Source: a bacterium (GTDB lineage Bacteria > Pseudomonadota > Gammaproteobacteria > Nevskiales > OUC007). Taken from it: DNA of 48,092 nt. Shown piece by piece: positions 20,002-27,984 of the stretch; position 1 is the stretch's first letter; each line of letters begins with the position of its first letter. Below the pieces are notes generated by a model, which made no database searches, was not told where the DNA came from, and saw only the letters and a program-made list of their open reading frames with translations. Made by a program: the position numbers and the translations under genes. The stretch lies in NCBI GenBank assembly GCA_018222345.1, contig JAAFAL010000005.1, positions 1 through 48,092 of the forward strand, written 5' to 3'.

Positions 20002-21009
20002 ATGGCCGCCAAGGGGAAACTGAGCCGCCTGAAAGGTCAGGTGGACGATGTGCGCCGCGCATCCATAGAAACCGTCGTCAACGCCAACAAGATCGTGAGC
20101 GATGGCATCACCAAGCTGGCCGAACATGAGCTGGACGCCCTGCAAGCGCATTACACGCGCGTGCTGGACGGTCTCAAGTCGAGCACCAAGAAGGGCTCGG
20201 TCAAGGATGCCGCTGCTGCCCAGCTCGACCTGCTGCAGGACACCATTGATCGCGTGATCAGTAACGCCCGCACCAGCTTGAAAATTATTACCGAGACGCG
20301 TGCACAGCTTGCCGATGCAGTGAGCGCCAACCTGCAGGGCAAGAAAACCGCCAAGCAGGATTTGGCCGCCGCCAAGACCGCAGCGCGCAAAGCCGTCAAA
20401 CAAGTGCGCACGGCTACGCAGTCTGCAACCAAAGCGGTCGAAAAAGCCGCGGACAATGCCGCCAAGACAGTGTCTGACCTGGCCGACGACGCCAAAGGCA
20501 CAGCATCGAGGACGACAGCGACGGCGCGCAAACGCGCCAGCACTGCCAGCAGCAAAGCCAAATCAACAGCGAAAAGCACCGCGAGCAAAGCGCGCTCGAC
20601 TGCAAAATCACGCGCCAAGCCTGCAACCAAGCGCGCTAGCGCTGCGAAGAAGACCGCAACCAAGAAGGCATCGACTGCTGCGAAGAAAACCAGCGCCGCT
20701 GCCAAGAAAACATCAACCGCGGCGAAGTCGCGCGCCAGCACTGCCCGCAAGACAGCGAGCACGACGGCCAAGAAAGCTTCGACAACGGCGCGCAAAAGCG
20801 CCGGCACCGCAACCAAAAAGGCAACAACCACTGTGAAAAAGACTGCCGCATCCGCCAAAAAAGCACCGACGCCGGTGAAGCAGACGGCGACCACCCGCAA
20901 AAAGCCCAAAGCCACGGCCGCCAAACGCAAGCCTGCGTCGGCGCGGCCCAAGGCCAGCGCCACGTCGCGGGTCAAGCGCGCTACATCGTCAGCTAAAAAG
21001 CCCAGCTAG
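20002..21009 (+). CDS. Phasin family protein with histone H1-like Ala/Lys-rich tail (PhaF-like)
   Basis: 335-residue protein in two parts. Residues 1 to about 130 form a helical, coiled-coil-prone phasin-like domain (SRLKGQVDDVRRASIETVVN, ending near ADAVSANLQGKK). Residues about 140-335 are a low-complexity basic tail of short Ala-Lys-Thr-Ser units (KKTATKKASTAAKKTSAAAK). Pseudomonas PhaF has the same plan: the phasin part coats polyhydroxyalkanoate granules and the tail binds DNA, helping to distribute granules at division. By analogy this is a granule/nucleoid linker, although no PHA synthase is in the window. GAGGGAG precedes the ATG and a good promoter lies upstream. A histone-like protein without PHA function is the main alternative. 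Confidence 0.8.
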   Translation: MAAKGKLSRLKGQVDDVRRASIETVVNANKIVSDGITKLAEHELDALQAHYTRVLDGLKSSTKKGSVKDAAAAQLDLLQDTIDRVISNARTSLKIITETRAQLADAVSANLQGKKTAKQDLAAAKTAARKAVKQVRTATQSATKAVEKAADNAAKTVSDLADDAKGTASRTTATARKRASTASSKAKSTAKSTASKARSTAKSRAKPATKRASAAKKTATKKASTAAKKTSAAAKKTSTAAKSRASTARKTASTTAKKASTTARKSAGTATKKATTTVKKTAASAKKAPTPVKQTATTRKKPKATAAKRKPASARPKASATSRVKRATSSAKKPS

Positions 21010-21023
21010 CAAACGCTGCGTAA

Positions 21024-21061
21024 AACGGCCCGACCCGGTTGACCGGGTCGGGCCGTTGTTT
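21024..21061 (+). terminator. Strong Rho-independent terminator after the phasin gene
   Basis: AACGGCCCGACCCGGT pairs with ACCGGGTCGGGCCGTT over a very short loop (about 15 bp), followed by TTGTTTATT. It ends 15 nt before the next start, so the ArsR-methyltransferase gene probably initiates from a promoter inside or overlapping this element. Confidence 0.88.
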
Positions 21062-21075
21062 ATTCTGCGCCAGCC

Positions 21076-22008
21076 ATGAGCCAGTCCTCACTCGAGCAAA
21101 CTACCGCGCTGTGCCGCCTGCTGGGCGACGCGACGCGCCTGCGCTTGCTGCGGGTGCTGCAGCACGAATCGCTGACGGTGGCCGAATTGACGGCCATCAC
21201 CGGTTTGTCGCAAAGCCGTATTTCCACCCATTTGGGCCGGCTGCGCGAGGCCCTCCTGGTAGCCGATGCCGGCGATGGGCGCCACGCGGTAACACCGACT
21301 AGCTCGGACGAGGGCAACGCTGCGCTATGGGCGCTGATCGACACCCGCCTGGATGACCCGCAATTGGCAGTTGATCGCGAGCGCGCCAGCGAAGCCGTGC
21401 GCGCGCGTAGCGACAACACCGGCTGGGCGGAGTCCGTGGCCGGGCGCATGGAGCGGCACTATTCCCCAGGCCGCAGTTGGGAAGCCACAGCGCTGGCGCT
21501 GATCAAACTGTTGAATCTGGGCGATGTCATCGACATTGCATCAGGCGACGGTGTGCTCGCCGAACTGCTCGCGCACCGGGCCAAATCGGTGACCTGCGTC
21601 GATGCCAATGCCGCGGTGGTTAGCGCCGGCCAGCAACGCTTGAGCGGCCACGCTCACGTGCGCTTCGACCAAGGCGACATGCACCAACTGCCTTACGCCG
21701 ACGCCAGCTTTGACCAAGTGTTCTTGATGCACGCGCTGACCTATTCAAAGCAGCCACAGCAGGTGCTGGCCGAGGCAACACGCCTGCTACGCCCCGGTGG
21801 CTCGCTAGTACTGGCCACACTGGCTGCGCACACGCATGCCGCAACCACGGAGTTGTACGACCACGTCAACCTGGGTTTTGACGAGGCGCAGATTGCACAA
21901 CTTGCCGGCGCTGCCGGCCTGGACTTGCAGGAATGCCGGCGTGGCGCGCGCGAGCCAAAGCCGCCGTACTTCGAGGTGATCGTCGCGGTGGGGACACGCG
22001 CAGCCTGA
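21076..22008 (+). CDS. ArsR-type regulator fused to SAM-dependent methyltransferase
   Basis: 310-residue fusion. Residues 1 to about 80 are an ArsR/SmtB-like winged helix (CRLLGDATRLRLLRVL, recognition helix region LSQSRISTHLGRLREALLV). Residues about 130-310 are a class I methyltransferase with motif I (VIDIASGDGVLAELL), an acidic end of strand 2 (VTCVDANAAVV) and a post-I motif (FDQVFLMHALTYS). Such fusions occur in proteobacteria, often near methionine or S-adenosylhomocysteine genes, and their physiological substrate is not established. No cysteine pair typical of metal-sensing ArsR proteins stands out. It sits between the phasin terminator and the mrp operon, with no evident functional link to either. 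Confidence 0.87.
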   Translation: MSQSSLEQTTALCRLLGDATRLRLLRVLQHESLTVAELTAITGLSQSRISTHLGRLREALLVADAGDGRHAVTPTSSDEGNAALWALIDTRLDDPQLAVDRERASEAVRARSDNTGWAESVAGRMERHYSPGRSWEATALALIKLLNLGDVIDIASGDGVLAELLAHRAKSVTCVDANAAVVSAGQQRLSGHAHVRFDQGDMHQLPYADASFDQVFLMHALTYSKQPQQVLAEATRLLRPGGSLVLATLAAHTHAATTELYDHVNLGFDEAQIAQLAGAAGLDLQECRRGAREPKPPYFEVIVAVGTRAA

Positions 22009-22032
22009 ACCGCCCTGCAATGGCCGATGCCG

Positions 22033-22061
22033 TTGACGCCCCCCTGCCCCCCGACTAGTCT
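22033..22061 (+). promoter_or_regulatory. Possible promoter of the mrp operon
   Basis: TTGACG (22033-22038), a 17-nt C-rich spacer and TAGTCT (22056-22061, only 3 of 6 matches) lie 35 nt upstream of mrpE. Position and spacing fit, but the weak -10 makes this tentative. Confidence 0.35.
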
Positions 22062-22095
22062 TGCCTGCCTTGCACACCCGACCCGTGGCGACGCC

Positions 22096-22581
22096 ATGAA
22101 ATCCACCCTGGGACTGACGACGACGCTGGTGATTTTCTGGTTGCTGCTGTCGGGCCATTACACGGGCCTGATTCTGTCGCTGGGCGCATTGTCTATTGCG
22201 CTGGTGGTGTGGATTGCTCGGCGTATGGACGTCGTCGATCACGAAGTTGCGCCGGTGCACTTCACGCCCAAGTTGATCGGCTACTGGTTATGGCTTGCCG
22301 GCGAGATCATCAAGAGCACCTTTGACGTCACCCGCCGCGTGCTGCGCGGCCGCGGTGCACTGCACCCTGCGTATGAAGATGTGCCCATTGATCAGGGCAC
22401 GGCCATGAGCGAGACCATCTTGGCCAATTCCATCACGCTGACGCCAGGCACCTTGTCAGTCGATGTACGTAACGACGTGATCCGCGTGCATACCGTGCAC
22501 AAGGATTTGCTGGTGAGCTTGCGCGAAGGTGGCATGGCACGGCGGGTCAAAGCACTGGAACCCAAGGCCAAACAATCATGA
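22096..22581 (+). CDS. mrpE: Na+/H+ antiporter subunit MrpE
   Basis: 161-residue membrane subunit of a multi-subunit (Mrp/Mnh) cation/proton antiporter. Two N-terminal hydrophobic segments (TTLVIFWLLLSG and TGLILSLGALSIALVVWIA) are followed by a cytoplasmic domain with the MrpE-type pattern ETILANSITLTPGTLSVDV. The open frame starts at 22027, but the ATG at 22096 (MKSTLGLT) gives a normal N-terminus. It is the first gene of the operon and its stop overlaps the mrpF start. Confidence 0.93.
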   Translation: MKSTLGLTTTLVIFWLLLSGHYTGLILSLGALSIALVVWIARRMDVVDHEVAPVHFTPKLIGYWLWLAGEIIKSTFDVTRRVLRGRGALHPAYEDVPIDQGTAMSETILANSITLTPGTLSVDVRNDVIRVHTVHKDLLVSLREGGMARRVKALEPKAKQS

Positions 22582-22868
22582 TGTTTGCCGCGGCAATGCT
22601 TGCGATATTGATCACCATGGCCTTGACGCTGGCCCGCGCGGTGCTCGGCCCTACGGTTTATGACCGCATCATGGCGGTCAATTTGTTCGGCACCAAAACC
22701 GTGCTGTTTATTGCCGTTGTTGGCTTCCTGTTCGGCCGGCCGGAGTTTCTCGATATTGCGCTGGTTTATGCGCTGATCAACTTCATCGGCACTGTCGCCG
22801 TGCTTAAACTCATGCACTACGGCGAGCTGGGCTGGGTGGACACGAGCTGGGAGCGCGACGACCTGTGA
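22578..22868 (+). CDS. mrpF: Na+/H+ antiporter subunit MrpF
   Basis: 96-residue three-helix membrane subunit of the Mrp complex, with the conserved MrpF segment ARAVLGPTVYDRIMAVNLFGTK after helix 1 and ALVYALINFIGTVAVLKL as helix 3. The start overlaps the mrpE stop (ATGA). A second in-frame ATG follows immediately at 22581. Part of the membrane arm that couples ion and proton movement. Confidence 0.93.
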   Translation: MMFAAAMLAILITMALTLARAVLGPTVYDRIMAVNLFGTKTVLFIAVVGFLFGRPEFLDIALVYALINFIGTVAVLKLMHYGELGWVDTSWERDDL

Positions 22869-22878
22869 GCCCCAGAAC

Positions 22879-23208
22879 GTGAACATGTTGCCGCAAATCT
22901 TGGACGGGCTGTCGTGGGCGCTGCTGCTGGTTGGTAGCGGCTTCACCATCATCAGTGGCATCGGCCTGTTCCGTATGCCGGAGTTCTTTACCCGCACGCA
23001 CGCCGCCGGCATGACCGACTCGATGGCGGCAATCATGATCCTGGGCGGCCTGTTGTTGCAGGCACCAGACTGGATGGTTGCTGTGCGGCTGATTGCGATT
23101 GCCGCATTCCTGGCTTTGACCAGCCCAACCGCCAGTCACGCGCTGGCGCAGGCCGCACTCGCCGATGGCCTCAAGCCCTTGTTGGGCGGCCAGCAGGGCA
23201 AGGGCTGA
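22879..23208 (+). CDS. mrpG: Na+/H+ antiporter subunit MrpG
   Basis: 109-residue subunit with three hydrophobic segments and the family signature GIGLFRMPEFFTRTHAAGMTDSM. It starts at GTG 22879 or ATG 22885; neither has a decisive ribosome-binding site. It lies 10 nt after mrpF and 3 nt before the next gene, clearly in the same operon. Confidence 0.92.
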   Translation: MNMLPQILDGLSWALLLVGSGFTIISGIGLFRMPEFFTRTHAAGMTDSMAAIMILGGLLLQAPDWMVAVRLIAIAAFLALTSPTASHALAQAALADGLKPLLGGQQGKG

Positions 23209-23211
23209 ACC

Positions 23212-23778
23212 ATGCTGGACATTATTAACGTCAGCCTGCTGCTGATGATGATCGTCACCGCGCTAGCCATTGCCCGGCTGCGCAGCCTGTTTGCCGTGGC
23301 CATGCTAACCGGCCTGTTCAGCTTGTTGGCAGCTTGCGTATTCGTGCTGCTCGACGCCGTCGATGTCGCCTTTACAGAAGCCGCCGTGGGCGCGGGCATG
23401 ACCACGGTGCTGTTCTTGGCCACGCTGGGCCTGACCCGCTCGCGTGAGAAAGTCACGCCCAAAGATCGCGCCATCCCCGCCATGCTGGTGGCTGGCAGCT
23501 GCGGAGCAGTGTTGATCTACGCGCTGTCGGGCCTGCCGGAATTCGGCGCGGCCGACACGCCAGTGCACCAGCACCCGATCACCGAGAAGTACCTCGTCAC
23601 CTCCATCGACGAGACGCATATCCCGAATACCGTCACCACGCTGCTGGCCAGTTATCGCGGCTTCGACACGCTGGGAGAGGTCGTCGTCATCTTTACCGCC
23701 GGCATGGTGGTGCTGATGCTGCTGGGCCGCTGCGCGCGCGAGCGTGAGCCGGATCAGGATGCGAGGGCGAAAGACTAA
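23212..23778 (+). CDS. DUF4040 (MbhD/MbhE-like) antiporter subunit, equivalent to the MrpA C-terminus
   Basis: 188-residue membrane protein. Its first half (three helices, ending GMTTVLFLATLGLTRSR) is a DUF4040/MbhD domain. The second half (AIPAMLVAGSCGAVLIYALS, then NTVTTLLASYRGFDTLGEVV and a last helix) matches MbhE. In classic Mrp operons these two modules are the C-terminal part of the large MrpA. Here they stand alone, in the position that mbhD and mbhE occupy in archaeal membrane-bound hydrogenase operons. The stop overlaps the next start (TAATGG). Confidence 0.88.
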   Translation: MLDIINVSLLLMMIVTALAIARLRSLFAVAMLTGLFSLLAACVFVLLDAVDVAFTEAAVGAGMTTVLFLATLGLTRSREKVTPKDRAIPAMLVAGSCGAVLIYALSGLPEFGAADTPVHQHPITEKYLVTSIDETHIPNTVTTLLASYRGFDTLGEVVVIFTAGMVVLMLLGRCAREREPDQDARAKD

Positions 23779-24215
23779 TGGCCTTGCAACATGACCAAGT
23801 CGTCCTGCGCATCGTCACCAAGCTGCTGGCGCCGCTGATCATGGTGTTCGGCCTGTATGTGCAGTTCCATGGCGACTTCGGCCCTGGTGGTGGCTTCCAG
23901 GCCGGCGTGATCTTTGCCAGCGCGGTGATTCTGTACGGCCTGGTGTTCGGCCTGGATGCGGCGCGCGCCGTCATTCCACCGCGGACCCTGCGCTTGCTCG
24001 CACCGCTGGGCGTACTGCTGTACGCCGGCACCGGTGTGCTGACCTTGCTGCTGGGTGAGAACTTCCTCAGCTACAACGCCATCGACCCCGCTCACCCGGC
24101 CAAGGGCCAGCACTACGGCATCCTCGCCGTCGAGTTGGGCGTGGGTATCACCGTGGCGTCGGTGATGATGCTGTTGTTTTTTGCGTTTGCTGGGCGCGGG
24201 AAGGTGAAGGCGTGA
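23778..24215 (+). CDS. mrpB: Na+/H+ antiporter subunit MrpB
   Basis: 145-residue four-helix subunit. The signature VQFHGDFGPGGGFQAGVIFA is characteristic of MrpB/MbhF and sits between helices 1 and 2. Its start overlaps the previous stop by one base. It is followed not by the usual overlap but by a 127-bp gap holding a palindromic repeat. Confidence 0.93.
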   Translation: MALQHDQVVLRIVTKLLAPLIMVFGLYVQFHGDFGPGGGFQAGVIFASAVILYGLVFGLDAARAVIPPRTLRLLAPLGVLLYAGTGVLTLLLGENFLSYNAIDPAHPAKGQHYGILAVELGVGITVASVMMLLFFAFAGRGKVKA

Positions 24216-24231
24216 GAGCCACCAATCGAAA

Positions 24232-24328
24232 GCTGTCATTGCGAGGCCGCGCAGCGGCCGCGGCAATCTCATCGCGTGGCGCCAACTTGACGAGATTGCC
24301 GCGCGCCTTCGGCGCTCGCAATGACAGC
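24232..24328. repeat. REP-like 97-bp palindromic repeat between mrpB and mrpC
   Basis: A perfect 14-bp terminal inverted repeat (GCTGTCATTGCGAG at 24232-24245, CTCGCAATGACAGC at 24315-24328) encloses a second pair (GCGGCAATCTC at 24260-24270, GAGATTGCCGC at 24292-24302). Each arm has its own small hairpin (GGCCGC-GCA-GCGGCC, and GCGCC-TTC-GGCGC). The motif TGTCATTGCGAG...CGGCAATCTC resembles dispersed palindromic intergenic repeats seen in many bacterial genomes. I infer it was inserted within the operon. In RNA it would fold into a large cruciform just before the mrpC ribosome-binding site. Confidence 0.8.
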
Positions 24329-24342
24329 ACTTTTGAGGGCGC

Positions 24343-24750
24343 GTGGTGAGCGACGTGCTGGGCTTTTACCCCTACATTGCCGTCGCCATCCTGCTGATGA
24401 TCGGCCTGTACACGGTCATGGCGCACAGCAATCTGGTGAAGAAGCTCATCGGCTTGTCGGTGTTCCAGTCAGCCGTGTTCCTGATGTTCATCAGCCTGGG
24501 CAGACGCGATGGCGGCACTGCACCGATCGCGCCCATGGAGCATGGGCATGCGGTGGTTGATCCGGCGATTATTTACTCGCACCCCCTGCCGCATGTGCTC
24601 ATCCTCACTGCCATTGTGGTTGGGGTGGCAACAACCGCCGTCGGGCTGGCATTGGTCGTGCGCATTAACGAGTCGTATCGCAGCATCGAAGAGCGCGATG
24701 CGCTGGCCTCGGACCGCAAGGTCGATGAACAGTTGGACCAAGCCGGATGA
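24343..24750 (+). CDS. mrpC: Na+/H+ antiporter subunit MrpC
   Basis: 135-residue, three-helix NuoK-like subunit, recognised by GLYTVMAHSNLVKKLIGLSVFQSAVFL and the last helix HVLILTAIVVGVATTAVGLALVVRI. It starts at GTG 24343 (another GTG follows at 24346) with GAGG upstream, right at the edge of the palindromic repeat. The stop overlaps the mrpD start (ATGA). Confidence 0.92.
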   Translation: MVSDVLGFYPYIAVAILLMIGLYTVMAHSNLVKKLIGLSVFQSAVFLMFISLGRRDGGTAPIAPMEHGHAVVDPAIIYSHPLPHVLILTAIVVGVATTAVGLALVVRINESYRSIEERDALASDRKVDEQLDQAG

Positions 24751-26225
24751 TGCAACACGCGCCGGCACTGATTGTGCTGATCCCCATGTTGTTGGCACCG
24801 TTGGTGGCCATGCTGCGCTCGCCGGGTGCCGGCTGGGCGCTGTTCACGGCCGGCGCGGCCGGCAGCTTTGCGCTGTCCATCCTGGTGCTGGAGCAGGTCT
24901 GGTCCGGCGGCGTAGTCAGCTACGCCATGGGCGGCTGGGTGCCGCCATTTGGCATTGAATATCGCATCGACCTGGCCAATGGCTTGGTGCTGGCCGTGGT
25001 CAGTGGCATTGCGTTGCTAGTAGCGCCGTTTGCGCGCGCCAGCGTGGCCCACGAGATCAGCGAGCCACGGCAATACCTGTTCTATGCCTGCATGCTGCTG
25101 TGCTTGTGCGGGCTGCTGGGCATTGCAGCCACGGGCGATGCCTTCAATGTGTTCGTGTTCCTGGAGATTTCCTCGCTGTCGGCTTACGGCCTCATCGCCA
25201 TGGGCCGATCGCGCCGCGCATTGCTGGCCAGCTTTCAATATCTGGTCATGGGCACGGTGGGCGGCACGTTTTTGCTCATTGGTATTGGCCTGCTGTACGC
25301 CGTCACCGGCACGTTGAACATGGCTGATATTGCAGAGCGCCTGCCGGCAACCTACGACAGCCGGGTCACCCACGCCGCAGTGGCGTTCATCTTCGTCGGC
25401 CTGTCGATCAAGGTGGCGCTGTTCCCGCTGCACCAATGGCTTCCGAGTGCCTACGCTGAAGCGCCATCGGCGGTGACCGCGTTCATGGCTGCGACGGCCA
25501 CCAAGGTAGCCGCTTACGCCATGCTGCGCTTTGCCGACACGGTGCTTGGCGAGGCCTTGGTGTTCGAGCAATTGCCGGTGGGTGAGATTGGCGTGCTGCT
25601 GGCCTGCGTGGCCATGATTGCCGGCTCGCTGGTGGCCATCTTCCAACAAGACCTCAAATTGCTGCTGGCCTATTCCAGCCTGGCGCAGATTGGTTACATC
25701 GTACTCGGTATCGCGCTGGGCACCGCCGACGGCGCCAGCGCAGGCTTGTTGCACGTGGTGGCGCATGCGGTGGTCAAATGCGGGTTGTTTGTTGTTGCCG
25801 GCGTGGTCATCTACCGCCTAGGCAGCGAACGTCTTGATGCGCTCAACGGCTTGGCGCTGCGCATGCCGGGGGTGTTTGCGGCGCTGGTGATCTGCGGGAT
25901 GGGCCTAGTCGGCGTGCCGGCCACGGCGGGCTTTGTCAGCAAATGGGCGTTGTTGCAGGCCTTGATTGCCGAGCAGGCCTGGGTGGCGGCGTTCACCATG
26001 CTGGGCAGTTCCTTGATGGCGGTCATCTATATTGGCGTGCTGATCGAGCGCGCGGTATTTCGTGCGCCAGACACGTCGCTGAGCGATACCGGCATCACCC
26101 CCCTCGGCGCCAAACTGTCGCTGGCTGCGCTGGCAGTGCTTACGGTGCTGATCGGGCTTTGGAGCGACCCCATAGCCCAGATTGCCAACGGCGCTGGCGC
26201 GGGCCTGTTTGAGGCCGGACGATGA
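24747..26225 (+). CDS. mrpD: Na+/H+ antiporter subunit MrpD (NuoN/NuoM-like)
   Basis: 492-residue polytopic proton-translocating subunit homologous to complex I antiporter-like subunits. It keeps the key charged residues: Glu140 in helix 5 (DAFNVFVFLEISSLSAYG), the helix-7 lysine in GLSIKVALFPLHQWLPSAYA and a helix-8 lysine in ATATKVAAYAML. It overlaps mrpC by four bases and the next gene by four bases. First of three ND4/ND5-like subunits in this operon. Confidence 0.92.
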   Translation: MMQHAPALIVLIPMLLAPLVAMLRSPGAGWALFTAGAAGSFALSILVLEQVWSGGVVSYAMGGWVPPFGIEYRIDLANGLVLAVVSGIALLVAPFARASVAHEISEPRQYLFYACMLLCLCGLLGIAATGDAFNVFVFLEISSLSAYGLIAMGRSRRALLASFQYLVMGTVGGTFLLIGIGLLYAVTGTLNMADIAERLPATYDSRVTHAAVAFIFVGLSIKVALFPLHQWLPSAYAEAPSAVTAFMAATATKVAAYAMLRFADTVLGEALVFEQLPVGEIGVLLACVAMIAGSLVAIFQQDLKLLLAYSSLAQIGYIVLGIALGTADGASAGLLHVVAHAVVKCGLFVVAGVVIYRLGSERLDALNGLALRMPGVFAALVICGMGLVGVPATAGFVSKWALLQALIAEQAWVAAFTMLGSSLMAVIYIGVLIERAVFRAPDTSLSDTGITPLGAKLSLAALAVLTVLIGLWSDPIAQIANGAGAGLFEAGR

Positions 26226-27679
26226 ACTTGCTGGCGATACTGCTGCTGCCGTTGCTCGTCGCCATCGGGGTCGGGCTATTCGGCGAAAGGGCGCGCAATC
26301 TACGCGATGGATTCACGGTACTCGGCGGCGTCGTACTTGCCGGGCTCGTGGCCATGCAGATCGCACCAGTACTTGCCGGCGTGCGGCCAGAGCTGGTGCT
26401 GTGGGACATGCTCCCCGGCCTCGCCATCGCGTTTCGGCTGGAGCCACTGGGCCTACTGTTTGCCTGCGTCGCCGCCGGGTTGTGGCCAATCACCTCGCTA
26501 TATGCCTTTGGCTACATGCGTGCGCACCACGAGCACAACCAGACGCGCTTTTTCATCTGCTTCGCCATCGCCATCAGTGCTGCGATGGGCATCGCGCTTG
26601 CCGCAAACCTCATTACGCTGTTTTTGTTTTATGAGGTGTTGACGCTTTCGACCGTGCCACTGGTCATGCACCACGGCAACGAGAACGCCAAAGCCGGCGG
26701 CCGAACATATCTCGGCGTGCTGCTGTTCACATCAATTGGCCTGCTGCTGCCGGCCATTGTCTGGACTTATCACCTAGCCGGCACCACCGACTTTGCCGCC
26801 GGCGGCATTCTGACTGGCTTGGCTAGCCCGCAAACCCTGGGTGTGCTCTACGGGTTGTTCCTGTTCGGCGTCGGCAAAGCGGCGCTAATGCCGTTCCACC
26901 GCTGGCTGCCGGCCGCGATGGTTGCGCCCACCCCAGTGTCGGCGCTGCTGCACGCCGTCGCCGTGGTCAAGGCAGGCGTGTTCTGCGTGCTCAAGATCAC
27001 CGTGTTGATCTTCGGCCTCGACATGCTAGCGGTTGCTGGTGCCGGGCAAGTGATGATGGTGATCGCTGCGTTCACCATCCTCGCCGCCTCCATCGTGGCC
27101 ATGGCGCAAGACAACCTCAAACGTCGGCTGGCTTATTCGACCATCAGCCAGTTGGCGTACATCGTATTGGGCGCCACCTTGGCGAGCTCGGTGGCTGCCA
27201 CAGGTGCGGGCCTGCATATCGTCATGCACGCGCTGGGCAAGATCACCTTGTTCTTTTGCGCCGGCGCAATCTACGTGACCCACCACAAAACCAATGTTTC
27301 GGACCTGGATGGCCTGGGCCGGCAAATGCCCTGGACCTTTGCCGCATTCGGGCTCGCCAGCCTGTCCATCATCGGCCTACCGCCGTTTGGCGGCATGTGG
27401 AGCAAATGGTGGCTGTCCCTGGGCGCGCTTGACGCTGGCCAAGCTTGGGTTGTTGCCGTGCTGGCTGTCAGCTCGCTGCTGAACATCGCCTACTTGCTGC
27501 CCATCGTGGTGCGCGGCTTTTTACGGCCTGCGCCCGCCGACGATCAATGTGACAAACATCAACATGGGGAGGCCAACCTGGCAATGGTCGCGCCGCTGAC
27601 ATTGACGGCGCTGGCCTGCGTGGCGGCATTCGTGTTTGCCGGCCCGATCGTGGCACTGCTGCAAGAGGCCATCAAATGA
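26222..27679 (+). CDS. Proton-conducting antiporter-like subunit (second ND4/ND5-type subunit)
   Basis: 485-residue complex I-type antiporter subunit. It has Glu138 in helix 5 (LITLFLFYEVLTLSTVPLVM), a lysine in GVGKAALMPFHRWLPAAM, a helix-8 lysine in AVVKAGVFCVLK, and the broken-helix motif LAYSTISQLAYIVLGAT. The long N-terminal extension and C-terminal MbhD/E part of a true MrpA are absent, so I give no symbol. It overlaps both neighbours and probably adds a further ion channel to the complex. Confidence 0.9.
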   Translation: MNLLAILLLPLLVAIGVGLFGERARNLRDGFTVLGGVVLAGLVAMQIAPVLAGVRPELVLWDMLPGLAIAFRLEPLGLLFACVAAGLWPITSLYAFGYMRAHHEHNQTRFFICFAIAISAAMGIALAANLITLFLFYEVLTLSTVPLVMHHGNENAKAGGRTYLGVLLFTSIGLLLPAIVWTYHLAGTTDFAAGGILTGLASPQTLGVLYGLFLFGVGKAALMPFHRWLPAAMVAPTPVSALLHAVAVVKAGVFCVLKITVLIFGLDMLAVAGAGQVMMVIAAFTILAASIVAMAQDNLKRRLAYSTISQLAYIVLGATLASSVAATGAGLHIVMHALGKITLFFCAGAIYVTHHKTNVSDLDGLGRQMPWTFAAFGLASLSIIGLPPFGGMWSKWWLSLGALDAGQAWVVAVLAVSSLLNIAYLLPIVVRGFLRPAPADDQCDKHQHGEANLAMVAPLTLTALACVAAFVFAGPIVALLQEAIK

Positions 27680-27984
27680 GCGCACCCGAGTCCCACAACA
27701 GTGACAGCCCAAGTGATAGCCCGGGCTTTTTCGACAAACCCGGCCGCGTCACAGCAGTCGTCTATGGCGTTTATGCAGTCTGCGCGCTGCTGTTCTTCGC
27801 CGACCTGTTCTACCACAAGCACGCCTATACCAACTTCGAGGGTTGGTTTGGCTTCCACGCCTGGTTCGGCTTCATTGCCTGCGTGGGGCTGGTGCTGGCA
27901 GCCAAAGGCCTACGCCGCCTGCTGATGCGCCCGGAAGACTATTACGACCCGGCGGAGCCACAGGAGTCCGATGATGCTGCCTGA
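27676..27984 (+). CDS. Small two-helix membrane protein of the antiporter operon
   Basis: 102-residue protein that I do not recognise as a named subunit. A polar N-terminus rich in Ser/Asp/Pro (residues 1-25) is followed by two hydrophobic segments (VTAVVYGVYAVCALLFFADL and HAWFGFIACVGLVLAAKGLR), and the acidic C-terminus carries EDYYDPAEPQESDD. It overlaps the upstream gene by 4 nt and the downstream gene by 14 nt, so it is firmly embedded in the operon. The likely role is an accessory or assembly subunit of the antiporter. Confidence 0.8.
   Translation: MSAPESHNSDSPSDSPGFFDKPGRVTAVVYGVYAVCALLFFADLFYHKHAYTNFEGWFGFHAWFGFIACVGLVLAAKGLRRLLMRPEDYYDPAEPQESDDAA

Noticed and set aside
20540-21000. 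The repetitive Ala/Lys codons considered as a DNA repeat array or CRISPR-like element
   Set aside because: The repeats are irregular and encoded within a clear reading frame. They are low-complexity protein sequence, not a nucleic-acid repeat system.
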